Assembly (NCBI GenBank): GCA_033060915.1
Contig: CM065392.1
Location: 16,809,001 to 16,873,000 of the forward strand
DNA: 64,000 nt
DNA from: Euryodendron excelsum
Lineage: Eukaryota; Streptophyta; Magnoliopsida; Ericales; Pentaphylacaceae
Direction: 5' to 3'
Shown piece by piece: positions 33,156 through 43,941 of the stretch; within the stretch, counting starts at the first letter, position 1, and each line of letters starts with the position of its first letter. The notes beneath the pieces are model-generated. The model was not told the origin of the DNA and did no database searches. It worked only from the letters and a program-made list of their open reading frames with translations. The translations under genes and the position numbers were made by a program.

Positions 33156-34635
33156 TTGAAGACACCTTGCTACTGATCTAGTGACTACTGGAACCCATGG
33201 AAGTCTAGATGTATGGTCTCTTTTTTGTTTTAGAGCAATGATGGAATGTCAAATGAGGAAATCTCCTTCTAGTGATTTCTTTCAGTTTATCCTTTTCTAA
33301 TTCCCTGGAAGAGAATAAAATTTTCAAAAATTAGGACATTGCCTCGACAATTAAGCAAGAAATATATGCATGTCCCAAGGGGTTTTCTACGCTAGAGAGA
33401 GTCTAATACTATATGGTTCGTAAGAAGTTGGACTTTTTGCCCTATTATTTGGACACATCTTAGGTGGGCTGTGCATCATACATTCATGCATTTGAAACAA
33501 TGAGATGGTAATTTTGGTCATTCATTTACGAGGTAGAATTTTTACTTTGACAACCCTCATGATTCAATGTACCAAAATTACAAATACATTGGGAAAGGGG
33601 AAACATCTTTTTAGGAAAATCATGAACCTATACTAGGTCTTCTTTGTTCCTCTAAGAATTTAGGTAGCATTTCGACTGAGGTTCTCTTAAACATACATCT
33701 ATAAAAGATCCTTGGGGTGTGGACCCCTGGATGTTTGGATAGGCTATACCTATGCTAGGGGATAAGTGTACTCGTCTACTAGGGTTTTTTATATGCATGA
33801 GAAGAAATGGCTTGAGTCTATTGGAACTCGTGCCAACTCAAGGTTTTGATGATAAATGCAGATATGACTCTTTGTATATATGATGATAGTTTGATATTTG
33901 ACAAATATAAAAAAATGGGGCACCTCCCTTCTAACATATTTTTGAAATTCACATTGTGTCCTGATAATGCAAGGTTTCGAGGCTCTATCTTAAGAGTGCT
34001 ATATGTAGCATGAGGGTTCAGAGGTTTATTAATGCTTCCTAATAAAGCCCGATTCCTTGATCTTCAAACCTAGGCCCTATCCTCGGAGGGTGGCCATTAT
34101 AGGTTGGTGATTCGAGTGGGATGCCGTTCGACGTTGAGGCTTACTAGACACCCCTATCTAGCTACTGGGTAAAAAGGGTTAAATGCAAATGTTATGCTGT
34201 ATGCTTTGTGCCTTGCGCGTGTGAGTGAATTTTTTTTTTTTTTTTTGAAAATGAGAAGGGAGTTTGGTTGTCACACCACATCCATAACGCACGCACGCAC
34301 GCAACCTATACATCCATCCTGTCATACATTCTGCTTTACATCTTGTCATACATCTTGGCATACATTTGTGCGAGAAAGTAAAGACAGAAAGTAAAGGCAT
34401 AAAATAAAGAAAAAAATTAAAGACAATTATTTAAATTATAGGCATTTAAAGTGCAAGTATTTAAACTTTCCTTCCAAAACAATAGCAAAATCAGCCATGG
34501 AATATCATGACATATAATGCAAACTGTAATATGATGACAGTTAATCGTACTGATTATTACGATGCTAATTTGATGGACTCCTGAAAAAGGGGTAGCTAGA
34601 TGGAGTTTATCATGACTCGAATCCTCTTATAGGGG
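33156..34635 (-). other. Leader (5' untranslated region) of element M
   Basis: Non-coding sequence between M's PBS and gag. 33960-34150, read in reverse, matches the LARD leader at about 41570-41730, including 'gggcctaggtttgaagatc' and a following 'aggaagtattagtaaa'-like block. It has a T15 run at 34230-34245 and a short (ACGC)n at 34290-34303. There is no gene. Confidence 0.75.
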
Positions 34636-34653
34636 GCCCCAGCGTAGTCACCA
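34636..34653 (-). promoter_or_regulatory. Primer-binding site of element M
   Basis: On the - strand TGGTGACTACGCTGGGGC lies two bases after the LTR end, with the same layout as the LARD PBS and a closely related sequence. It would pair with the 3' end of a tRNA to prime reverse transcription. In Ogre/Tat elements this primer is usually given as tRNA-Arg. Confidence 0.8.
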
Positions 34654-34655
34654 GC

Positions 34656-36573
34656 TATCACAATCGGATTTTGGACCGCCTAAATATCTCATGAACAAGA
34701 CGGGGTCCAGAATAGGGTTTTTCATGTGACTTGGAGATTTGTTAACTTCGGACCGTATGGGGGTTTTTGTCCTGGCTTGCACGGTTTTATTAATTTTAGA
34801 AAATTTTCGGAGTCACCACTTGACAATTAAGGAATGTCAAGATACCAAAAAGTGAGTTTTCGCAAACATGTATTTAGAGGCTAAAACATAATTTTAAAGC
34901 AGAAAACACGATATACAGATTTGCAAATATTCCAATTGGTTTGAAAAGGCATTTATGCCAGTTTGAAAGCCCATGATGGTTTGATTCCAAGTTGGTCTGC
35001 ATAATCAGGTCTAGGCTTGGGATCCTATTACGTGTTGGGAAGCATATGTATTTTAAGCATAAACACCCAATCCGCCCAAAATTAGCATGACCCTCGCTCT
35101 AGAAACCGCTTTTCCAGTGTTTATCAAATTCATCATCGTCATCATCATCATCATCATCATCGTGCTTGTATGCATGCAACATATCAATTATGTGTAGTTA
35201 AGAATGATTTTTCTTATATATATATGATGTGTGCGAGTGTGCACATGTAGTGAATACACAAATGCTGACAGCAAGACTATTATGATACTTATAAATGCAA
35301 AATGAATGCAATGTTGTTGGTTTAGAAAAGGGCATATGCCCGGCTTTTGAAAGACTTGCCTCTCTTCTGGAGAAGGTTTTGAAAAGCTATTCTAATTAAT
35401 GAACAAAATACTGATGTTTATGATGAGTTTTGATCGAGCATGGAAAGAGGATCCACACTACCTAGGAATCAGGCCAAATATAGTTTGGACTAAGTTTCAT
35501 TGGCATGGGGATTTGAACCTATTATGCTTGACATGTTTTCCTATCTTTCGGGAAAATGGTTATAGATGGTTTCCCACTCCTTGAGAAAATGTTGATGGAT
35601 GGTTTCCAGCTCTTCAGGAAAAAGGATGACTGATCCTAAGAAGAGAACTTAGACTGCCTATGTATCCTATTATGTAAGAATCAGGTCAAACATAGTTCAG
35701 CTTGTTTTGGTGGCTCAAAGTTTATGAACAAAACTTTGGCTTAGAATGACTGGTTCTCTACATGTTAGGAGAAAGGTGATCGAGCCTTTCCTAGGGCTAT
35801 CTACGTATCTCGATGGCACAAGAATCAGGTAAGACATAGTTCAAACTGACTGAAATGGGAAGAGGCTGACGCTATAGAACTTCTTGTGTTAATAGAACGG
35901 TTACAAGAAGATTATGACATCAACTGCATGATTTTGATGAATGATATGAAATCAGATTTTTGAAAAGGGATGTTTTTTATTATATGTAATTTTGGCTAGT
36001 TTGCCCTGTGTTTGAAAAGGCTAACTTAGTCTATAGAGGAGTCTGGTATTTCTAATATGGAAGTTTTGGCTAGTGACAACCATAGAACATACGTACGCAA
36101 ACTCAAAACTAAAGCCAAGGCCATTTTTAAGAAAATGAGTGTTTTCTAAGAAAAGGACAATTGTACTATTTTGGTAGTTTTAGCATTTATGGTACGGAAG
36201 ATCCGTATAATGGAAATTGTAGAGCATACGTGCTATGCCTATAACTTTGGTCTATGGTTCTTAAAGAAAAATGATGTTTTTCCAAGAAAGGGTATTTTTG
36301 TCATTTTGGTGAGCCACGTATTTATGATATTAGAAGATCTGTGTAACCGCAACCTTATGGTTTGGATATTTGTTTTCAAAAGGTATTTTTGGGTTTTCAA
36401 CCAGGTATAATACCAACTTGTAACTGGCCAAAAATGTAGTTTTGGGTTTAAAAATGGGCATTACGACTACTGATATTAGTCGATATGTGTTTTTATGATT
36501 TTTGAAAATAGGCATTATGATGACTTATAATGGGCCAAAATGCAGTTATGTATGAGTATGCTGATGCAGTATG
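34656..36573 (-). mobile_element. 5' LTR of element M, 3' part
   Basis: On the - strand the LTR ends at 34656 (decayed ...GATTGTGATA) just before the PBS. It contains a hairpin block (34810-34842) and three 'ctacgtatcc..aagaatcaggt' blocks (35650-35850) also found in the LARD LTR, but is otherwise very different. It is interrupted at 36573 by the LARD insertion (TSD GTATG, 36569-36573) and resumes at 61283. Confidence 0.8.
34810..34842 (-). promoter_or_regulatory. LTR hairpin and PBS-like motif of element M
   Basis: On the - strand CTTGACA, a 9-nt loop containing CCTTAAT, and TGTCAAG form a perfect 7-bp stem. It is followed directly by TGGTGACTCC, close to M's own PBS start TGGTGACTAC. The aligned LARD position (40901-40937) has a different but also fully paired stem and TGGCGACTCCA. 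Confidence 0.75.
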
Positions 36574-38210
36574 TGTAAGCACTCCATTTTTGCCTGCTTC
36601 GCAATCTCCAGTCCATCTGGACTCATATTCAAATTGACACATACACATTCAAGTCCAAATCAATTTTCCATACTCAATTCAATCAAGCAATCGCTTTGCG
36701 GGCCCGCCAAGCCTAATAGAGGCAAAATAACCAAAATGCACTTGTGGCATTGCTCGGTCCTATTCCATTTGACACGTCTTCCTAGAAACGGTGAGTCCTT
36801 ATTTCAATCACAAATCCAATTTCAAATTCAATTCCAATCCAGATCAAATTTGGCACGTTTTTCAAGAAAGTTGATTCCTCAGGCTATAAGTCCATCCAAT
36901 CCAACACGTTTTCTGAGAAAATTCCTTGGAACGATAAGTCCCTTCAAACCCGCCAACTGGGACGGAACCCAAGTCCTCGAGATGATAGACCAATCCACCT
37001 TTGGCTCCTACTAGCCCACCAATAAAGAATGTCCGTTATTCGGTACATCTTTCAAGAAAGTTGATTTCTCAGACGATAAGTTTACTTAGTAGCTTTTTGA
37101 GATCAGGTAGTCTCTGGAATGAATGCACACCGTCAGAGTGGCAAAAACACTCGCAAACATTGCAACCGTCAGAGTGGCGGAAGCACTTGCAAACAGGCCG
37201 ACATTGGGAATTGCCAACAAATCTTTATGTCATGGGACCGAACTCGTCTCTTGGCCGTGACACGTTTACCAAAGGACGAGATACCTTCGGAAACCAACTC
37301 CTCACAGACTATCAGATTGGCAGAAATACTCAAAATCTAGGTCAACACCTATGCCGGCTAACCCACTTCGATGAAAAATGACCAAACTGCCCCTTAAGCC
37401 TTTTCTAGCACGCTTCTTGAGAAAGTACTTCAGTCCTTAGAGCGGTAAGTCCACCTTTTTAATATTGTCCCAAAGATGATCTGGCATGTTCAAGTGCCTT
37501 CTAGTCGATTCTGGACCAATTCTGGAACCATTCGGTCAAAATGACCATTTTGCCCCAAGGCATCCGAGTGCCTCTAGGAACCACACCAGTTATGGGTATC
37601 AAACCGGTTACCTCCTGAGGATACTTCTAATAGTATTCCCAACCTTATCGCACTTTTCTAGATCATTCCAAGTCTATTCCGTCAAGCCCGGTGCAAAATG
37701 ACTGTTTTACCCCTAAGGGCCAGTCGCCTTTTCTAACCACGCTGGCTCTGGGTATCAAACTGAATATCCTTTAAAGTATCCTAAATAGTTTTTCCAACCT
37801 TCAAGTCCTTTCTTGAGACGTTCCAAGTCCATTCCGGTGATTTTTCGGTCTAGTTGACCGTTTTGCCTCTAAGGGCTCGACCGGCCGCTTTGACAATTCC
37901 AACCTTGCTTTTCAAGTCTGTTACCTCCAAGACACTATTTCAAGGTTTTCTACCCATTTTCGGATTTTTAGCTTTTTGAACCATTTCTGGCCTCCCAAAA
38001 CATTCCTAGACCTTTTGGAGTCACTCCTAGTTGAGCCAAGTCAAAAATTACATGGTAATCACTAATATAAGCACCCAAATCTTTTGCCTTGTGTATCAAA
38101 GATTGAAAGATACGTTTCTTGCCACCCTAAAATATTTCCCAAGTGGTTGGCGCTACTAGTGAAAAATTTTCCTGGCGTCACTGCAACAAGTGTCAGGCTT
38201 GTCCCGTGTC

Positions 38211-38218
38211 TATAAATA
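38211..38218 (+). promoter_or_regulatory. LARD 5' LTR TATA box (TATAAATA)
   Basis: TATAAATACAGAGCCTCC is conserved in the nested LTR (55013-55020), the 3' LTR (58390-58397) and, in reverse, the - strand copies (15418-15425; about 46874-46883). It lies about 1.64 kb into the LTR, so U3 would be about 1.65 kb and the R/U5 leader very long (about 2.8 kb). The transcription start is inferred about 30 bp downstream. Confidence 0.8.
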
Positions 38219-38583
38219 CAGAGCCTCCCCCTTCGTGAAAAGGGTCAGCAAACTAAGTTGAAAAACTCTGCTTTTTGAATTACAGAGCTCAAAGTTTCTC
38301 CAAAACCCTAGTCTCTCTAGTCTTTTCAAACCCTACCTCCATACACTTAACCCTAACACCTATACACACTCCATACACTCATACACAAGCCTCCAAAGCC
38401 TCCATTGAAGACTCAAAGTGCTGCAACTTGAAAGCTCTCAAGGATCAAGCGAAGTAAAGCAAATAAAGCAAGAAAATAAGAAAAAGACAAGGTAGACTCT
38501 CTCATTATGTTTATGTACTTCCCCCCTCTCTTCTTCCTCCTAACCCACTTGGATTTTCTTCTATTTTAATCTCCTATCTTTTA

Positions 38584-38603
38584 CCCCCCCCCCCCCCCCC
38601 CCA
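38584..38603 (+). repeat. Poly-C run in the LTR leader
   Basis: About 18 C with one A break follow 'tcttttac'. The other copies keep a C-rich run at the same place (55432-55448, 58765-58775 and the complement near 14995-15003), so it is a conserved LTR feature with variable length. It could form an i-motif or, on the other strand, a G-quadruplex. Confidence 0.85.
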
Positions 38604-40900
38604 CCCCCCTTTTTCTTGCATGCTTGAAACAAGGGATTCTCCGATTCATGTGTAGGAAGGACTGTTGAAGGTCACCGTGTCAGGGACTTTCTTCTAAGTT
38701 CAACCTTAGACCATGTGGATTCGGCCCCCATAATTACATGGTGAAGCCAACCTTATATGTTCATGACTTTACTTGCATTGTGCCTATCATATTCATTCAT
38801 CCACTTAAAATTATTTTCAAAAGTTGTTTTCAAAGTTTGCATCAAAATCTCTTTGTCAAACATGTTTTCAAAATCACAATCTTAAGGTGAATCTAGCAAA
38901 TCCATGGTTAGGGTTGCTTTATATTTTGAGTGTAAATCTTAACTTACTTTTCATCAAAACCACAATCTTAAGATGATTCTAACCATTCCATTGTTATGAT
39001 TGTTTTAGAAAAGTGTGATATTCAATGGGATCATATTGGTCCATATTTCAAATCAATGTTGTTTTTCAAAACCACTAACTTAAAATGGTTCTAATCCCGT
39101 CGTGGTTAAAATCGTTTTAGAAAAGTGAGACATTCAAAAGATTCCAAAAGTCCATATTTAAGTCATTCTCCAAATTACTTTTCAAACTTCTTTCCAAAAA
39201 GCTCCCTTCAAATATCTATTTTCCAAAAACTCTTCTAAAACTCCTTTCCAAAAAGCTCTCTTCAAAAGTCCACTTTCTAAAAACTCTCTTTAAGTTTCCT
39301 TCATAGAAACTTCTCTTCAAAAGTTTTACTTTCTAAAATCTCTTTTTCTTAGAGTCTAAGTTAAGCCATAGAATCCATGGTTAGGAAACCTAATTCTCTT
39401 TCCTAAAAACATGACATCCTCTTTTGCATCAAATCTTAGATTTCCAAAATCTCTTTTTCTACACAAAATTATAGCTTTCCAAATTCTAGATTTTTAAAAT
39501 CAAACATTTCCAATTTCATGTCAAATCCAATTTTCTCATTTAGGAAACTAGATCAAATCTTTTAATTTTAGAAAACAAATCAAATCATCTTTTTTTTTGG
39601 AAATAAAATCTAATGTTTTACTTTAGGAAATAGGAGTCAAATCTTTCCAAATTCAAAACTTTTCTAAAATAAAACTTTCTTAAAATGAAATTTTTCCAAA
39701 ATGAAACTTTCACAATTTGACACTTTCCTAAAATAGAATTTTCCTATTTTAAAACTTTCCTAATTCAAAGCTTTCCAAAGTTTAACCTTTTCTAAACCCT
39801 AACTTTCCAAATCATTCCAAGTTAAGTGTTTTCAAATAAAATCAAATCTCTTTTCAAATCTTTCTTAAATCGAATTGTCTTAATTCGAACCTTTTCTAAA
39901 TCCAACTTTCTAAAATGAAACTTCTCAAGTCTAAATCAAATTCTTTCGAATTCAACTACATGTTCCAACCTTAGGTTACCTAAACCCTAGGATGCCTAAA
40001 CCCTAGTTCAATCCTAACCCTAAAGTTAGGTAGCTTCAACCCTATTCTAAAACTCCTTTCTAAACTAAGATAATTTTCTAACTTCAATCTAAGTTAAAAT
40101 GTTTTCAAAATTTAACTCATCTTTCCAAATCAAGTCTAAGTTTTCTTTCATAGTTCAAACCCTTTTTCAAGTCTAAGTTCAATTTCAAATCAAATCTCGA
40201 TTTCATGCCTTCTATTCTAAATTCAAATCAAATCATTTTTCAAATCAAACTCTTTTTCTAATCAAGTCTTTTCAAGTCAAACTTTTTCAAAAACCTAAAA
40301 GTGTCTATTTTCAATCGAACTCTTGTCCGAACTACGACTAACCTGATTCCTAAAAAAGGATACATAACAAGTCTCAAGGGTGTGGTCACAACATTTTTCA
40401 AATTTCTAATTTCATGATCTATTTTAAATTTCTAATTTTAAAATCTATTTTCAAATCTCCAATTTCAATTTCTAAGGCCTTCTTTCAAAAATCAAATCTT
40501 CTTTTCAAATCTATTTTCAAAATCAATGTCTTATTCTTTTATTTGTATATCATGCGTCATGTCAAGCTTCTCTTTAAAAGTTTTTTTTTTTTTAAAGTGG
40601 ATAGTATTGGACATTTATTAATCAAAGATTCCGAATGAGTGAACCTTGGGTGAATAGACATGTAGGTACCACAAGGGTGGGGTAGGGTGATGGCTTAGTG
40701 CGTCTTCCCTACATGTAACCAACCTCCAAATCTAAATCACTATTTTCGAGAGACCAAAACGGAGTTAGGTTAAAAAAGGGCTTAAATATTTTCAAAGGTT
40801 GCCAAACAACTCATTTTCTAAAAACCCTCCTTTGAGAAAGTTTTCAAAATCTTTTCAAAAACCCTAAGCGTAATCTTCGGATTGTGCTTAGTTTTTGATG

Positions 40901-40937
40901 ACCTAACTCACCTTGATCAAGTTAGGTGGCGACTCCA
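40901..40937 (+). promoter_or_regulatory. LARD LTR hairpin with PBS-like motif
   Basis: ACCTAACT and AGTTAGGT (40901-40908 and 40920-40927) can pair over 8 bp around an 11-nt loop. The sequence then runs into TGGCGACTCCA (40927-40937), identical to the first 11 nt of the PBS at 41090-41100. The block is conserved in most copies (12377-12410 and 27205-27240 complemented; 58168-58210; 61085-61125). Confidence 0.8.
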
Positions 40938-41089
40938 AATCTTTTCCAAAAGCCCTTATTCAAAATCAATTTTCAATTCAAACCTAGTCGCACTCGTCCT
41001 TCTAGGAGGGTGAGTTTTAACGAGAGAGTATTGTATTTTTCTCACTTATGTGTGTCTTTCTCGAGTGCGAAAAATCAAGACGCGACAGT

Positions 41090-41107
41090 TGGCGACTCCA
41101 CTGGGGA
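41090..41107 (+). promoter_or_regulatory. LARD primer-binding site
   Basis: TGGCGACTCCACTGGGGA starts two bases after the 5' LTR end. It begins with the TGG that pairs with the tRNA CCA end. The sequence is of the type reported for tRNA-Arg-primed Ogre/Tat elements; the exact tRNA needs matching. Confidence 0.88.
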
Positions 41108-43936
41108 TGCTTAGAGGGTTAGGCTATTGTCATGTCTCTTCACCCTCACCCATTTGGAGTCTTTGATTAATTTGTCCAATTCTATCCACTTCAAAATATT
41201 CAAAATTACACTTTTCAAAGTTATTTTCAAAAACATGTCATTGTTTGCATTCTATTCATACTCAATCATTCTATCTTGTACCAAGTTTGTCATATAAATA
41301 CTAACTTTTGCATCTTTATTTTTGTAGGTGGACTTTTGTTCACATTTTGTTTCATGTTATATTAATTGCCATGTATGTCATGAATGTATGAAATGGATAG
41401 GATGGATGGGAGTTGTTTGGCCCTTTCCTTCACTTTTCAAAATTTTCACACACACACTGCATTGAGCGCAAGCATTTGCATACTTGCATTCTTTACTTGA
41501 ATGTCTCTTCTAGTTAAAAGGGGAAATGGTATATTGGTTGTGGGCAAGATACTGTGTCAATTTTTTCGCCTACGGCCTCTTGATGGCTCCCCCACTCGGA
41601 TCACTAATCGATAATACCACCACCTCGGGCAGTGGGCCTAGGTTTGAAGATCTAGGAACCGAGCCTTCTTAGGAAGTATTAGTAAATCCTCAACCTCGTG
41701 CTCATATAGACACCATGCATAGTCAAACCTTTGCTGGATTTAAGACACGCACATCGATTTCAAAACCATGGAGGAAAAGGCAACTGCATTACTTTCCTTT
41801 AAACTTGTCTATTCCTGTTGCTATAATGCTTGTATTCTTGCTCATGCATCTATGCTTACTTTACAAATGCATTCTCTCTCTCTCTCTCTACTCTATACAT
41901 CCATGTTCATGCATTCTATATTCCATGTCAAGATAAGAGTTCCAAAGTAACTCAAGTCATTGCATCTTCATACATATGATCAACCCCAAGAGAGTGACAC
42001 CAAGTTCACTCACCGTCGCATTAAACCTACCAAATCCCTAAGGGTTCCCATGTAACCCTAAGGGCTCATAGCATACATTTCAAGTCATTCCATAAGAGGG
42101 GCCCCAATCCCTCTATGCTCAAGGAGGTAGGGGTGCCAAGGAGACAAGGGGCAATTAAATAAGGTCTCTCAACGACCACCTCAACATTAAAGAAGATGAA
42201 TCTGAAGACTCAAGAATAGTTTAGGATCTCAAATGTAAAAGTAGATAGATGGAAGTCTTAAGGAAAGCGTTCCCTCTCCCCCTATTAAAATGTACTTCGA
42301 TTCTCTTGTATTCAAAACTCAAAGTTCAATGTGCTTCTCTAGTCTTTATGAATAAATGAATGAATGAACATTCTCAACCAACGATATGGTATCTGCATAT
42401 AGGTGCAAAACCCCTATCTCAAAAAAGTGAGTCAAATGCATCATGTTTAGTTTCCCTCTCAAGTAGGGGCACCCCTAAGACATACATTGCATAAAAACGT
42501 TCAAATCAGGGCAATAACTTGTCTTTTGTTTCTTGTCTTCAATCCTCCCCCCCCTCTCCTCTCCAAGTACTAAGAGAACCAAAGGCAGAAGCAAGAAAAT
42601 AAGGGGGTCAAAGAACACAACTGAACTCATAGAACCCCTCCAACGTCTCACCCAATTCAAACTCATGTAAAGATGAACCCAGCTATTAGACGAGGCCTAA
42701 CCCATATTGAAGAATAAGAAGGAGTGGACCATCCATCCATAAGATGCTCTTTCTTAGCCATCATCTCGACACTATGTTGCTACTCAATTCTCAAGCTTAG
42801 CCACCCTTGGGTAATTAGATGCAACACATGATAAAGGGAGTATGAAAGACGTCGGCATGATTCCAAAGCCTGTCTGAGGGGCTATTCCGAAAAGGGGGAT
42901 TTCTTTCAAACCCGCCTTTCAGCGTTTAATTCAAATTTGAGCATGAAAACAACATCATATGATGAGAAAGATTCCAAATTTTCATATTTATATCAATTGT
43001 CTCATCGCATTTCTTGAATGATGTTTTCTTTTAGAGATTTCCTTCAAAATATTTTACTCTTACTTAAAGGATGGGATAGCATAAGCACCACTTTCAGAAG
43101 AAACAATCTACGACTCCAAAAAGAGGGGAGAGAGAAACAGAAAGTAGAGAGAAAGGGGAAATACAGAAGGGTGAAAGATGAAGGTCAATCACATAGCTCG
43201 TAGCAACCCCCAAAGGACGTCCTGGCAAAGCATCAAGTAGCTTCACTCTCAAAAGGAAGATTAGCACATATAGGCAAGCTTGGGATGATTGAATCTTTGA
43301 AAAAAAAAAAAGAAAGAGTTTTGATAGTGTTTGGCTTGCACATGCACAATCACTGGGGCAAATATTCAATGATGAACAGATTGATGTGCATGCTTGTTTA
43401 AGATTGAATATTGTGTGCATGATCACTTACATAAATATGAGGCATTGGTTTTGATGATCTTTACCATATTAGTGTTTTATGTTCATCTTAATGCACACTT
43501 CTCGAGACTTCTTAGAATATAGAATCTGCCTTTATGATCTATTTTAAATAGTTCCACCGTTGTTAAATATTTGCGGATTGTCTCACATCTAGATTGGCCT
43601 TTTATTGATTCCCTCTCTTATCATTTATGGAAAGGGCTACCAGTGAGTTTGAGTGCGGCTACCATTATTATGTGACAAGAGGAGAAGGCTACCTACTCAT
43701 GTGTGTGAAAGCCGCTGTATATTTACATTTCAGTATTTCTATCATTGGAGAGATAGAGTTGGAATTCCATAAAAATAAAAAATAAAAAATAAAAAAAAGA
43801 GAAGAAGAAAATAAGAGCAAACCAAGATCACGGGATGAGACAGGTTTGACTTCTAGGTGTGTTAATCAACAAGCTATTAAACATGGTATGTCATCCTAGA
43901 TCACGCCTAAGGTTTGTATTCTCATTAGTCTCAATG
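41108..43936 (+). mobile_element. LARD internal region, first part (leader-like, non-coding)
   Basis: No gag or pol frame is visible. 41570-41730 matches the leader of element M (33960-34150, reverse), including 'gggcctaggtttgaagatc'. Other contents are a (CT)n run at 41873-41891, a GA-rich stretch at 43120-43180 and short tracts of A. Open frames here (42475-42666, 43018-43203, 43094-43426) show no known domain. Confidence 0.8.
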
Positions 43937-43941
43937 AAGTT

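Larger units (their letters stand above)
36574..41087 (+). mobile_element. LARD 5' LTR
   Basis: It starts TGTAAGCACTCC and ends GACGCGACA. Block order: short repeats and 157-bp-type units (36574-37950), a TGGCG-rich stretch, TATA box 38211-38218, a C-run leader (38584-38603), a pyrimidine-rich degenerate array (39170-40300), the 'ggatacataacaagtctcaagggtgtggtcacaac' block, a hairpin block (40901-40937) and the terminus. Confidence 0.93.

Noticed and set aside
37001..37381. 126-codon frame in the LARD 5' LTR
   Set aside because: It lies in U3 short repeats; related LTRs at 52380-52740 and 600-800 have different frames, so no coding constraint is visible.
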